Below, one piece after another: positions 11,226 to 23,280 of a DNA stretch of 64,000 nucleotides (position 1 is the first letter of the stretch; every line of letters starts with the position of its first letter). Location of the stretch: the NCBI RefSeq assembly GCF_036323735.1, contig NC_086024.1:137279053-137343052 (forward strand). Direction: 5' to 3'. A program made the position numbers and the translations under genes. Origin of the DNA: Rattus norvegicus (Eukaryota > Chordata > Mammalia > Rodentia > Muridae). Below the pieces are notes generated by a model that saw nothing but the letters and a program-made list of their open reading frames with translations, was not told the DNA's origin and made no database searches.

Positions 11226-12329
11226 ATTCACTGAGCCAGTTGTCACCCTGGCTCCCCTCCCATGAGTACACTCAGTCCGATGGTGCCAGGATTTCCCTGT
11301 TTTGTTTGGTGCCCAGCTCCTCCTGCTCTGGGAATCTTTGAGGAGTGAACATTCCAGAACACCTGCTATCTAGTGTGGGATTCCGGTCCCTCTTTGCAAA
11401 CATGTTGATACAAAGTGTTCTTCTGAACGGAAGCCTTGCTTCTTGGGGTAGGTACAGTTTTCAACTTAAGTTTACTTTGTAAAGAGCTCTTCCTTGAACA
11501 CACAGCAAGTGCCAGAAACAGTAACCAGCACCAAATCCTGTGCATACGGTGTCTTTTCTTACAGAGCATAATTTGTAAGGTAGAAATAGTAAGAGGTCGA
11601 AGTAGCTAACAGTTAGGGGCATGTGGTATTGTGTGTGGCCAAGGTTTAGCTCTTGCTGTCCACATCCTCCTTCTTGTCATACTGTGAGTGACAATGTGTG
11701 ATAGGTGAAGTGGGGTGAACGTCAGAGTGCTGTGACAGTGTCAGGCTGTCCAAACGGCCAGAAGTGCCACTCTTACACTCTGGTGCTGGTATTAAATAAA
11801 AACAAGAGGCTTGAACAGAGTACAGATACATTGTAACCGTCCGTCCAACAGTCAGGCTGGGGGTACCAGGCAGGGTGCATGCATATACATCGTGGATAGC
11901 TGCACCGAGGGATGGCTTACACGCTGGAGTGGATGATGCGAAATGGTGAAGTCTCATCACACAACTCACAAAGGTGTGTAGAGTCTGGAATTTCTTCTTC
12001 ACTTTGGAATTATCCCACTTCGTGTTGTCAAACCAGGACCGACCTCACATGACTGGCACTATAAGAAGTGAAATTCTAGCCGAGTAGGAGCCTGTGGTAC
12101 CGGAGGACATCCAAACGTTCCCTGTAGCGACAGCACTCAGTTTGGACCGTGGTCGATACACTTTCCCAGAGCCAGCCCTGGACATGGCGTCTCCAAGCCT
12201 GGCTCGGTGCTGGGCTGTCACGTCGGGAGCAATGGCTGCAGCAATTCTGGCGATGGGTAATTTAGCTGGTAATCATGCCTCATTGTTGTTTATTTGCCAT
12301 TAGAAGCTGCTCCTCAGACTCTCTCTAGA
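11226..12329. other. Single-copy sequence, no supported gene
   Basis: The minus strand of 11.36-12.05 kb looks UTR-like, with A/T-rich ends and a 118-codon frame. I do not recognise a transcript and see no splice or poly(A) evidence that decides it. Confidence 0.35.
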
Positions 12330-12720
12330 GCGAGGCAGAGACACACTCAATTAAGCCGAGGGTGAATCGGGCCCGTGGAGTCAGCTCCAGGGCTGGGGGG
12401 CTCAGGTACAGCCCAGGAGAAGTCTCGGTGCCTAGCAGTCAATCAGGGTACCCTAATTGGAAAGTGGTAATAAAAAGTAATTGAGTTTAATACATAATTT
12501 AGATCATTACCCGGTTAAGTTAATGCCTCCCGCTTAGGTGTGGGGAGAAAATTATTTATCTCCTAGACGGGAAAGATTTCATTTGTTTTGATAATGGAAT
12601 ACTGGCCAATTGACTTTAATAAGAGCAGTTTGTTAAATCAGATTTTGAATTGGTGCATGGATTTGAAGTTCATATGTTAATTTTTGACATGATATACTCA
12701 GCACAACCGTTCTTCCCTTA
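12330..12720. promoter_or_regulatory. Candidate conserved non-coding element
   Basis: Repeat-free and AT-rich with clustered homeodomain cores: CTAATTGG near 12453-12460, 'agtaattgag' near 12477, 'ggttaagttaatgcc', 'ccaattgactttaataag'. Low CpG and no ORF. It looks like a developmental enhancer core; this is inference from composition and motifs. Confidence 0.42.
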
Positions 12721-13236
12721 AAGGGCTGAATTTATTCTCCCCAGGGACCTCCCAGTCACGGGAGTCCTACGTTACACAAGTTAAATGAGTCTTGTGTCTT
12801 GACGGGAGGCAGTTGAGCTCCTCACTTCCTCCCCCCCCCCTTTTTTTATGGAAAAAGAGACATGCTACAGAGCTCTGCTTCTTTGCGAACCCCTTTCCTC
12901 TCTAAAATGGTCCCCCAGCTGCGAGCAAATGCTTTCGTTAAATACTGAAAGGAACCTAATAACGATCCTTACTTGGACCTAACCATCTGCGATTCATTAA
13001 CTCGTTTAATTTCCTCAGCCTTCCTGCCAAGTCTGTAGCAGCGCTCACCCGTTCCCTGTGTGTGCACACTGAGGCCAGGCTCTGATGACTAAGGTGCTGG
13101 TAGAACTTGGTGCGGTATTCCTCCTGACCCAGGCAAGCGCTCTCTCCACTTAGGCCTCTGCTTCCCTCTCTACTGAGTGGGAATTAGAAGAGAGCCTTGG
13201 AAGAGAACTTCAGATCACAGGAAGACACTTGTGGTA

Positions 13237-13239
<3 letters not shown>

Positions 13240-13288
<49 letters not shown>
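13240..13288. repeat. (GT)n microsatellite
   Basis: About 24 uninterrupted GT units followed by 'tggggtttgg'. Flanks are single-copy. Confidence 0.95.
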
Positions 13289-14259
13289 GGGGTTTGGTGG
13301 GGGTGACCCATGTCTGCACATCTCTCTGGGGTTCCCTCCAAGTTCTCACTGCCTTGTAACTACCCCTTCTGAGGTTAGAAAGCCCTCAGAGGCATTCTAA
13401 CAGCCCCCTGGGACTCCAAGGGACACATAACACTCATCTCTCTGGGAGACAAGCCTCCGAGGTGCTGAGGGAGCACAGGGCATCCTGGAACCCTCCATAC
13501 TCAGCAGGGCCATCTTAAGACTTCCAGTAACTAGGGCTCTTCCTTTCTGTAGGGAGAGAGGAATCTGGATCCTCAGAGAGAGAAGAATGAATCTATTGGG
13601 TCTGGAGAGGCAGAGCAGGCCAGTGGAGAGAGAGCCTGGGCAGAGAATCTCATCTCCATCCAACCAGCAATGCACCCATCCTGGGAGTGGTCAGGACCTG
13701 GGGAAACCCACACCCCCACCCAAAGCTAGAGCCCAGTCTGAGAAGGGGCTGTAAAGTGAGAGTCAGAGTGGACAGGATTGATTCACAGGCCTGGCAGCCA
13801 CAGCTGTGTCCAGCTCAGCTTCTTCAGGAGTCACTCACCTTTCACACATGGACCCAGGGAGATGGACCAAGCTCACCTCTTATCCAGTAGCTTTGGGATT
13901 ATCAGGAACGTCACAACCTAGAGGTAGCCAGCTTCTGGAAGCCCTGCCTGCCCTGCATATCGGGGCTTTTCTGTCAGCAGATTGAGTTATCGCAACCTTC
14001 AAGGGAGAGTGAAACCAGGGCCTGGCCCAAGCACTGCCGGGCAGGACCTCAGGGACAAGAGAACTACTCTTCAACGTTACAGTGTTACGCATGTGGACCA
14101 CCCAGCCCAACACGTGGTGCTTGAGAAACATTTGTTTCCGTTTAAGCAGCAATGTGGTCCCACCCTCCTACTCCTTTCCAAGGTCAAGGCCAACACTAGG
14201 AAGGCTGACGCCACAACTGTGAGGGTGCCTGACCGTGACCATTGCCTTAGAACAAATGG
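13289..14259. other. Single-copy sequence, no supported feature
   Basis: GC-moderate sequence. No exon, SINE or LTR recognised. Confidence 0.4.
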
Positions 14260-14720
14260 AAGCACTTGTTTACAAATTGTCCATTGAAATTTGAGTTGCA
14301 AAAATTGGCATCGGGCCTCGCCTGCCAGGCCACCCGGATTGGAGGGTGATTTATTAAGATTGCTTTACCTGAGGCCGCTCTGGCCCATGCCTCGGAGTAA
14401 TTCACACCGGGCTCATTTCGGATGCAGTCAAAGACCCCCGTATTTCACTATGACAATGTAATCACAGAGCCACATTAAAAAGTCATTATTGTTTAGAATC
14501 CAGCTTGGTTTGAAAAACACTTACTATAAAATTCAACAGCCTTTGTAAATTACCGAAAGGTTTACTCAAGAGCACTGGGCGCCGTGATTTAGACACGGAA
14601 CTTACCACTTTATTGATTCGGTGGGATTTTGTCGGTCCCTGCATTTATGGGAGATGATTAGTGAGTGATCAGAGAAATAAACTACCTCGTGTTGGTTCAT
14701 AAATAATGATGAATTGAATC
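14260..14720. promoter_or_regulatory. Candidate conserved non-coding element
   Basis: Repeat-free block with a forkhead core TGTTTAC at 14267-14273, a PBX-HOX type TGATTTAT at 14347-14354, 'tttattgattcgg' near 14611 and 'cataaataatgatgaattg' near 14699. Even composition and absence of recognisable repeats set it apart. Conservation is not measurable here. Confidence 0.42.
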
Positions 14721-16401
14721 TGCGCCCTCAAATTTCCTGCACATGCCACTCTGGCCCCAGAACCCGAGATGTACTTTCCGGGGTGGCTCTGCAGTGGTTC
14801 AGAGATCAGCTCACAGCTGGGTGGAGAAAAGTGAGGGCTCGCCTCCTGGCTTCTCTGGGGATGCTGTGTCCTGCCCGATGCCTCCCAGGGGAGTGGTGCT
14901 CTAGACAAACTTCCCAGCAGCCACACAGGGTGCTGAGGGGCACTGGACGCGAGGCCCCTCATAAACGAGATTTTATGTTTTACCTCTTCATCCTGTCCAG
15001 AGACAGGATTCATGCGTGCACACTCCCTAAGTCATTCATACATGGTGCATGCGCAGAATAGGGAATTGCTCCTGGCTGCCCTGAGAGGATGAGGGCAAAA
15101 ATGCTGCAATGGTAGCATGGGAGGAGGTGGGGAACCTGACACAACCTCCCTATGCCCAGAGCAGAGCAGGATGCTGGCCTGCCTACAAGTAGCAACTGAG
15201 GACAACTTAGGAGTCCCGACCTTGATATGCCAGCTCATCTCCAGGACCAGAAGGAAATGTCTCCAAACAATTTCTACTTATTTCCCTCCTTGGGAGTTTC
15301 TGATGCACTAAGGGTTCCAGAGGGACCACAGAGAAAACAAATGGCTCAGTGTGGAATTGTATCTCCAGAGGCCCCCACATGCCACAACTCACAGGACTGG
15401 GCATCTCAGAGGCACTCGGGGGGAGTTCCAAGCAGGAATAGAGCTCAGACAGCGCATCACAAGGGGGGGGGTGCTAACCCCTCTATCAAGGCTTATCATG
15501 GCTACACCCTCACAATTCTCCCGGGCCCCCTGCCCAATTCCCACCCCTACCCCACATCTCAGTCTGGCCATGACAAGCTTTGTCAGCAGCTCCAGGAATG
15601 GAGGCAAACAGAGCAAGCATGGCGGAGCCCCACAAATACAGATTAAGCAAAGCAGAGACCGAATTCTGAGTTTGAACTGCGTGACACGGAATTGAGTTAC
15701 ACTGAGCTGAAAGTCGATTGAGGGAGAGAGGGACTGAGGGCTGAACGGAATTGAACTGGAAATGGGTTAACAGACTCGATTATAATCTAAACACCAAGCA
15801 AGCAGGGTAGTGTGTGAGGCAGGGGCCCTCAACGCCAAGATTCCCACACTCAGAGCAGAGAGGAGGCCAGAGACCAATGTCCTGCTTCCTGCCTTCTGGT
15901 CAGCATTACTGATGGGCCTAAAAGGTAAACTTGTGAGTCAGCCAGCCTATGGCGGCCGCACATCGTGTGCACGACCTGGGAGTTCTCACAGCCTGCCCTG
16001 CCCTTGTGTGCTGCTTGTCCCAAGAGTCTTCCACACAACACAGATGGCGGCCACTAGAACTGAGGCTGCTCAGGCTTTGCCCAGCAGGGAGCCCAGGTGA
16101 ACTAGATGAAGGAGCGTAAGGGACTCCCAGGAAGGACAGCTGTGGAGACCCGCATTAGGCTGACACAAACGCTCAACACCGTTTAGGACCTGGCTCAACA
16201 GCTGTGTGGCCCGGGCCTCCATAAACACAGCCCTTGGGCTCTTGAGATCCTGTCAACCTGAACTGCAGTGAGACCTCATCTGAAAACATCGGAGTAACGA
16301 AATAAGATGGTGACAGTGGCCGAGTACTTGGGAGCTGGGGTAGAGGGAGATGTGCTTGGGGAATGTGTATGCAGTGAGGGTTACAGATCAAAAGAGCGGT
16401 T
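14721..16401. other. Single-copy sequence, no supported gene
   Basis: Contains overlapping open frames up to 139 codons (15227-15646, plus) in unrelated frames with no recognisable domain. No repeat family recognised. Confidence 0.4.
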
Positions 16402-16427
16402 GGGGATCTGGGGTGGGGGATCTGGGG
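16402..16427 (+). other. G-quadruplex motif
   Basis: Four G-runs of 4-5 separated by loops ATCT, T and ATCT. 'ggggatctggggt' is nearly duplicated. It abuts the B3 head that follows. Confidence 0.55.
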
Positions 16428-16641
16428 TGACGGCTCAGGGGCTAAGAGCACTTGTCACTCTTGCAGAGTTCAATTCCTAGGTTCCATTCCCAGCACCCAC
16501 ACAGCAGGGTAATCTCATAACCATCTGTAACTCCGGATCTAGGAGATTTGAACCTTTCTTCAGGCCTCCATAGGCACCAGGCACACGCATGGTACAACTG
16601 GCACATTCAGGCAAGACATCCATTTACATAAAATAAAAAAC
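16428..16641 (+). mobile_element. B3 SINE, sense
   Basis: 'cggctcaggggctaagagca' gives the tRNA-derived head. 'ttccattcccagcacccaca', 'taactccggatctaggagat' and 'tccataggcaccaggcacac' follow the B3 body. It ends in an A-rich 'cataaaataaaaaac' tail. Confidence 0.75.
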
Positions 16642-16756
16642 AAAAACCTTGGAGCAGTTGGTGTCCAGAGCGTGTCAGGGGCCCAGCCCATTCCTGTTGG
16701 CTGGGAACTCTGGGCAAGCTCCACACCCCTCCCCCCAGAGTGGGGCCTTTAAAACT

Positions 16757-16786
16757 GGGGATGGGGTGGGGGTAGGGGTCGGGGGG
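16757..16786 (+). other. Strong G-quadruplex motif
   Basis: Five runs of 4-6 G with loops AT, T, TA and TC within 30 nt. This is among the strongest quadruplex-type sequences in the window. Confidence 0.65.
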
Positions 16787-16997
16787 ATGAACGAACAACA
16801 CAGGGACACTGGGTCTCCAGCCTTTGATCTCAAGCAATTGAGTTCCGCTCTTGGCACTTTCAACCAACGGGACTGGTGTAGTTTTTGCAAGAAACAAGTT
16901 CTACCTAGGACTGTACCATTGCTGTGTCCTTTCATCTCTGAGCTCAGCCTGGAAGTCAGTGTACCACTTCATCTGGTTCCCATCAAGGATCAACCTC

Positions 16998-17125
16998 GAG
17001 CGTCAGGCATAGGGGTGCACAGCTGAAGTCTTACGACTCGAGAGGCTTCGGCAGGGAGAGTGAATATTTGAGAGTAGCTTAGGCTCCGTCGTGATACCTT
17101 GTTCAGAAAACAAGACACAAAGCAC
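16998..17125 (+). mobile_element. Degenerate B1 SINE
   Basis: 'ggggtgcacagctgaagtct' then 'gaggcttcggcagggagagtg', 'gagagtagcttaggctccgt' and 'gataccttgttcagaaaaca' follow the B1 order with many changes. Confidence 0.45.
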
Positions 17126-17727
17126 CAGACTCAGTGTGTCAGAGTTGCACCTGCCCCCCACCCCAGGCCCTGACCCTGGCAGTAGCTTGGTGAGTGTGCT
17201 GGAGTGAGGGCCTCTTAATGACCACAGGCAGGGCTTCCTCTGATGAGGACTCCTCTGTCTTGCATCCTTGGACCACTAGCCATCACTCACGGCTCTTCAC
17301 CTCTGGTTCTTCTCCGAGTTTAGAGGAGAGAGAGCAGCTTGAGTGCCCAAGGCTCCATCTTCCATGCCATGAGGGGCCAGGAGGGGCCAGGTGAATTTGG
17401 CACATGGAGATTGACTCTGTGGAGCCAACCCAGCCTGGGGCGGCTTCTCTGCTTTTCCTCCTCCTCATCCGGCCGCTAAAGAGGTGGTACTGTGCTGTAC
17501 TGTGCTGGAAATATGGGTTTGTAGTAGTCATGTGACATCCCTTCCAGTCTTGACCTGACGGTGGGGTAAGAGCTGGTTCCTGCATTGGGTCCTGAGAAAC
17601 TTGCCACCCTGAACCTACCTGGACCCACCTTGGATGCAGCTCTTCATCTCTTTCTTATTTTCCTCCCTTTCATTTTGTCGTGATGCAGGAAGCAGAGAGC
17701 TCACCCTGTCTCCACATGCTTTAAGCT

Positions 17728-17884
17728 GGGAGCTGGAGAGACAGCTCAGCAGTTAACAGCACTTGTTGCTCTTGCAGAGGACACAGGTTCAGTTCCCAGA
17801 ACTCACATGTGCAGCTCACAACTACCTGTAACTCCATTTCCAGAGGATCTGACACCTTCTCAGGCCACCACAGATACCAGGCAT
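17728..17884 (+). mobile_element. B3 SINE with CA-array tail
   Basis: Head 'gagctggagagacagctcag', body 'aactacctgtaactccattt', and 'ccaccacagataccaggcat' lead directly into the CA array at 17885. The array is probably an expansion of the SINE tail. Confidence 0.7.
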
Positions 17885-17993
17885 GCACACACACATACAC
17901 ACACAGACATACACACACACACACACACACACACCCATACACACATACACACATAGACATACACACACGGACACACACATACACACATAGACA

Positions 17994-18024
<31 letters not shown>
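17885..18024. repeat. (CA)n compound microsatellite
   Basis: CA repeats with 'catag', 'catac' and one 'cgg' interruption. Both strands show spurious open frames of Thr/His or Cys/Val. Confidence 0.9.
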
Positions 18025-18598
18025 TCTGCTTTGAACGCAGGGCTTCCTAATCTGGCATGGAGCTTCCTCCAGCTCTTGAATACTGCTCTGCTGCCCCTGT
18101 CCCTGCGCCTGGCCAGGTACCCTCCTCCTCGGCCTGCAGTGACCTCTTCCTGATGCTGCCCGTCTGTCTCCCTCCATAATCACACTGGGCTCTGGAAGGG
18201 AAGGGACCTCTTGAGTCCCCAGGGATAGACTCTCAGCAGGTGTTCACTTATTATTTGTTGAATGAATGAACGTCCTTGGTGTTGTTTTCCCAGTGTCCTT
18301 TGCTCCTGTTCCTGAAATGGCTTGTTTTTCTCTTCCATTTCTATCCCAGTTCTGCAGCCTCATTTTTCACTCATTCTGCTATCTGAACATCTTTTGTTTT
18401 CTTATGTTTATTCTGTGTATTTTTTCCTTTAATTTGGAATATACATCCTTTGTCCCAGCATTTCACTGTGGGACAATGCAAACATTTAGAACCCTTTGTA
18501 TAGGATCACGTGTAACTTACCCTAGTCTTAAGGCATGCTAGCATGTCACAGGTAATTGTTTTAAGGAGCGAGACGTTAGAAACAAAATAAGCCCTGGT
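18025..18598. other. Single-copy sequence, T-rich in part
   Basis: The part from 18270 to 18480 is T-rich with a hydrophobic 91-codon frame that I take to be compositional. No feature recognised. Confidence 0.4.
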
Positions 18599-18627
18599 TC
18601 CTCTCTCTCTCTCTCTCTCTCTCTCTC
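18599..18627. repeat. (CT)n microsatellite
   Basis: About 14 CT units between 'gccctggttc' and 'attcccttcag'. Confidence 0.93.
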
Positions 18628-18708
18628 ATTCCCTTCAGAGATCTCTGCTGCAATGCACCACATGGTTGTAGCAAAGATTAGCACAGATGACATCACCCTC
18701 ACCCAGTG

Positions 18709-18710
<2 letters not shown>

Positions 18711-18756
<46 letters not shown>
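18711..18756. repeat. (GT)n microsatellite
   Basis: About 23 uninterrupted GT units. Confidence 0.95.
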
Positions 18757-18758
<2 letters not shown>

Positions 18759-20440
18759 TTTTGTTCGACGTTACATTTTAGGTGATCTGAGTCTGTGCAG
18801 GGCCAGTGGCGGCTGTGGACAACATCTTTCTGCCTGAAGGACTCCTCCGGGCACATTCCTGGGTGTCACTTTGTAGAATGTCTGGAAGGAAGAGGGGACA
18901 AGCCCAGCTTCAGCTTTGTGGCAAAAGTTGTATTAACTGCACTTCTCTGGTTGACGGAAAGAGGGTGCTTTTCCCATTACCTGACCATTGGGCTTCCTCA
19001 TTTATAAACTGCAGGATCCTATTGCGCGTCTACTTTTCCATTGTTCCGTTATTTGTGTCATCAGCTCGTGTATGCTCTTAACGTGCTCCATCTACTGCGT
19101 GGCTGGTGGTTTAAATTTTAACCATCGGTCACCTTGAGGGTGGAGAGTATTGGCTATAACACAGCCATCGTTATCAAACCGGTTGTACCTTGCTGTTCTG
19201 TATCTTGACACGATCCCCATTTCACCAGAGTGCTGTTTAAAGGCTTTTATCACTTCGCGTTTCAGATGTGGGGCTCTGACCCATCTGGACTGGCTTCTCT
19301 GCCAGTTCCAGTAACAATGTGGATAACTTCACCACGCCGCTGGGGCTGTGAGCAGCTATTCCACAGAGTCCTGCGTGTGGGGAGGAGCCGCGTTGCACAC
19401 GGTGCTGTCGGCCTTTGATCTTCTGGGTCCCCTCAGGGGAGGCCTGGCTGTGGGGTGGAGTGCAGCTGTCTCTTTTACTCACCTCCAAGCTTTCCTTGGT
19501 CTCTTGAAGGTGAAGTCGTCAGTCTCCTGAGAAGGCTCCATGTGGAAACTGCTGGGATTTAAAACGAAATTATATTTAAGTTATGAATCAGTGTACACCT
19601 AAAATTGGACTTTTCTATTCATGGCGTAACTCCAACTCCTTAGCAGGCTGACAGGAATGTCCATCTCCTCACTGAGATGTCCCATGCTCCTGTGCTCTTT
19701 GCTCCTGAATACCCAGAGGCTCCTTGCTAGTGGGGCTGGCAATCTTTGTCTTTTATGTTCCTTAATTGATGTTGACTGGAGAATACCAATGTGGTGGTTA
19801 ATAACCTCCCTAAACCAAAAGCCTTGTCCTTCTAGTTGTAAAGTTTCTTAGGATTCTTAGCAAATCACCCAACCCCCAAGTGACAAACCGCACCTCTTCT
19901 TTTCTGGCCTTTTCTCCTCTGTCCTTGTCTGGAGACCTTGACTGGACACTCAGATTCTGATTGGTGAGAACTGGCCATCAGAGCTGTCAGCTCTGCCTGC
20001 AACGGTCTGGCACCTCAGCCCGAGGCTGGATGCAGGTGCTACAGCGTCCCCTGCCAGGCCAGGGTAGCTCTATGTCTGAGGAGGTCTGAGAACTACGCTC
20101 CTCTCCGCATCTGGGCTATAGAAGGAGGAAGTCAACTCCACCTGCAGCCTCGGGAAGAAGCCCTGTTTTCACCTGGGATCTGTTGATGGAATTACAGTGA
20201 GGGCAAGGTCCTCACCCCACCTCAGCTCTACCTTCCTAGAAAACTGTTTCTAGAACAGTTCTCACTCGCATACAGCCAGCCAGGCTGACCGGGTTCCTCC
20301 ATCTGCTGCATGATGGCTTTGGATGCGACCTATATACAGTTTAGTGGACAAACTGCCTTAGGCAAGAGTGGAGCCACCACCAGGCATGCATTGCCCGAGA
20401 TTCTCCCACACCAGAAATTCCCATCAAAAATAGCCACCAG
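18757..20440. other. Single-copy sequence, no supported gene
   Basis: No SINE, LTR or exon recognised. Frames reach only about 91 codons and lack known domains. Confidence 0.4.
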
Positions 20441-21110
20441 GGCCGGCAAGATGGGTCAGACAATGAGGGTGCTTGCTTCCCAGTCTGACAATTCGAGTTT
20501 GATCCCTGACACACACGTGGTGGAAGAAGAGAAGTGGTTCCTGCAAGTTATCTTCTGACCTCCACGTCCTGGCTGGTTCTGTGTCAGCTTGACCCAAGTG
20601 GAGTTATCACAGAGAAAGGAGCCTCCCTTGAGGAAATGCCTCCATGAGGCCCAGCTGTAAGGCATTTTCTCAATTAGTGATCAAGAGGGGAGGATCCAGC
20701 CCATTGTGATGGTGCTGTCCCTGGGCTGGTGGTCCTGGGTTCTATAAGAGAGCAAGCTGAGCAAGCCAGGGGAAGCAAGCCAGTAAGCAACATCCCTCTA
20801 TGGCCTCTGCATCAGCTCCTGCTTCCTGCCCTGCTTGAGTTCCAGTCCTGACTTCCTTTGGTGATGAACAGCAGTGTGGAAGTGTGAGCTGAATAAACCC
20901 TTTCCTCCCTAACTTGCTTCTTGGTCATGATGTCTGTGTAGGAATACTTGATTAAGACACACCACGTGTGCATCATGATACCCCCCCCCACACACACATG
21001 CACACACACACATACACACTTACAAATATACATGTACACACATGTGCCTATAAGCATGCATGTACATATACACACCTATAAGTACACACACACACATACA
21101 CCTAGAAGCA
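20441..21110 (+). mobile_element. tRNA-derived SINE (B4/B3-like), split by an LTR
   Basis: Head 'ggccggcaagatgggtcaga', then 'gtgcttgcttcccagtctga', 'gagtttgatccctgacacac' and 'gttatcttctgacctccacg' are the tRNA-derived SINE. It is interrupted at 20567 by the LTR at 20570-20959 and resumes at 20962 with the repeated 'ccacgt', then a C-run and (CA)n tail. The subfamily is uncertain. Confidence 0.58.
20570..20959 (+). mobile_element. MaLR-like LTR, sense, nested in a SINE
   Basis: Begins 'tggctggttctgtgtcagct' and ends 'gaatacttgattaagaca'. An internal 'gctgaataaaccctttcctc' is the polyadenylation region. 'ccacgt' is found on both sides (20562-20567 and 20962-20967), consistent with a target-site duplication. 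Confidence 0.68.
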
Positions 21111-21114
21111 TACA

Positions 21115-21150
21115 GAATGAATGAATGAATCAATCAATCAATCAATCAAT
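21115..21150. repeat. (AATG)n(AATC)n tetranucleotide
   Basis: Four AATG-type units followed by five AATC-type units, a compound short tandem repeat. Confidence 0.85.
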
Positions 21151-22749
21151 GTGATTTTAAAAAGTTTAAAAATGACGACAGCCATTAGTCCAGGAATCAG
21201 GGGACTGACTCAGGACAAAATTTGATGCTTATGCTTGCTTGGCTCAGGGTTAAGTGGGGACATGGCCGAAGGGGGCCCTGTTAGAAGAGAAGAAAGTTTC
21301 ATGGAGCTAGGCTCAAGGCTACTCACGGTGTTATGTCAGCTGCTCTTCTCTGGGCATCTCTGGCTTCTTGGGAGCAGGAGTCAGTGATGGGGCCGGGAGC
21401 ACCGTAAGCGTCCCCAGTCTCTCTCTCTCAGCTGTTTGGAGGCCTCCATGGTTCTTGACCGTTTCCTGCTATGGAAGAGAAAGGTTATTGGCTTCTGTCA
21501 CCTTGAGAAGGATTTGTGGCTCGTGGAACAGAACTGGCTAGCATGTGAAGCAAGTGAGAGGCTATAGGCTGATAGTGGAGGCCTTGACGTGCATGTGCCT
21601 TACGGCCTCCTGTGTGACATGCACGTGCCTTATGGCCTCCTGGATGGAGCGTGGCCAGGAGAGGCCCGCTGTGGCCTCACGTCACTCACCCTTTTGCGAT
21701 GGATGCTTGCTTCATGGTGGCCAAGTTGTTCCTGCCTGGAACTTGGGACAACAGGAAACAGCTAGACCACACAGCACTGTGCCTGCTTCTATGCCACAGT
21801 CATGGCTGAGAAGCCCACCCCGCCGTTGCCACCCATACAACAGGTGTCGGAGGCAGGGAGATCAACAATTCTGGGTCACAGTCAGCCAGAAAAGACAGTG
21901 GCAGGGACAAGGGGTGGAATTAAAAGAAGAGTCAATAGCAACAACCAGAGGTGCTCGGAGCTTCTGGAGGACCCAGGGGAGAAGCTGGAACAGCGGGGTG
22001 ACAGCTGTGACAAGTACCCTAGGAGAATCACACGTACTGCGGACTTTGTTACTGAAGAGAGAAAGAACAGGATCAGAAGACGATGCTCACGTTGGTGGAC
22101 TGAGCTGTAGACATACAAACCAGAGAAGTGCACGGAGCCGGAAGCCATGAGGAACAGGCGCGGACCCCGGAAAATAAGCCCGGGTTCTCGAAGACGAGAA
22201 AGTAGGGGATTGTGGGAGTGCAGCTGATGAACTGTGGCTCAGGGAGGGAGGGACAGAGGTTAGTGCCCTCCTCCCGCCTCATGGCAACACCACCTGTCCA
22301 AGGGCATCCCCATCACCCAGTGAGGCCAGCCTGTCGGACTTCTGCCTCGAACCTGCCTCCTCCCTTGCTTGCCTTCTGCAGCCTTTGGAAGGAGTGTCTC
22401 ATGAGTGGGCTCACACAAGTCACTTGTACTTCTGTGCGGGACACTAGTCTTTCCTCCACAAGTGTGTGTAATTCAGTCATATGCATCTGCACGGACTCAC
22501 AGACACTTACTTCATGTACTAGAGTCATCTGCCAGTTGCCACTGTGGTTGTCTTACTGGTCCAGCTTGCTCCTGGGGGCGCTTTTGGTGGCCAGCAAATT
22601 CCACTGGTGTGACCTCTTCACTATGAGGTTTAAATACATCACCGTTTCAGACACAAGCGGGGTCCTTTTGTCTAGCCCCTGATCAGCCTGGGGATGTCTG
22701 GTCCCTGTTGTGGATGGAAGGTGTGAAAGCCAAGCTGAAGGCATGGACT
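21151..22749. other. Single-copy sequence, no supported gene
   Basis: Contains a 201-codon plus frame (21545-22150) and overlapping frames in other phases. A local duplication ('tgacatgcacgtgccttatggcctcc' type) occurs near 21585-21640. No domain is recognisable, so no gene is called. Confidence 0.4.
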
Positions 22750-22914
22750 GGGGCTGGGGAGATGGCTCAGAGGTTAAGAGCACCGACTGCTCTTCCAGAA
22801 GTCCTGAGTTCAATTCCCAGCAACCACATGGTGGCTCACAACCATCTGTGATGGGATCTGATGCCCTCTTCTGGTGTGTCTGAGGATAGCTACAGTGTAC
22901 TCATATACATAAAA

Positions 22915-22953
<39 letters not shown>

Positions 22954-22972
22954 ATCGTTTTAAAAAAGAAAG
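22750..22972 (+). mobile_element. B2 SINE, sense
   Basis: 'ggggctggggagatggctca' head, full B2 body with 'gtgatgggatctgatgccct', then 'tactcatatacataaaataa' and an expanded (AAAT)n tail of about 11 units. The 'gggatctgat' form is closer to what I know of rat B2 than mouse B2. Confidence 0.85.
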
Positions 22973-23009
22973 AAACATGTAAAAATCTAGTGTAGACAGG
23001 TCATTTACC

Positions 23010-23030
23010 AAAAAAAAAAAAAAAAAAAAA
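23010..23030. repeat. Poly(A) tract
   Basis: 21 consecutive A. Possibly the tail of an unrecognised retroposed fragment between the B2 and this point. Confidence 0.8.
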
Positions 23031-23280
23031 GCCACAATCGGAGTGACACTGGAAAGTTCTGAGCGGGCAGGCAGGTTTACTGAACAGTGTGGGGGTGATC
23101 TGGGTGACACACTGCAGAATGTCTGAGTAGGAGGAAGAAATAACCAATGGACAATAAATCAAAAGTGACTGAGAAATTAATCGAAGAGATAGAAAAATCT
23201 AAAACAGAGCTAGCTGCCAGCAAACCATGGACACTCTCATCACACAGCACGGGGGAGCTGAGAGGGCAGACAGGGGTGGG

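Noticed and set aside
11360..12080. Possible processed pseudogene or 3' UTR on the minus strand
   Set aside because: It reads UTR-like, but I cannot name a parent gene and there is no terminal A-tract on the expected side.
21545..22150. 201-codon plus-strand frame
   Set aside because: No recognisable domain, and frames of 102 and 88 codons overlap in other phases. I see no splice-site or promoter context that favours it.
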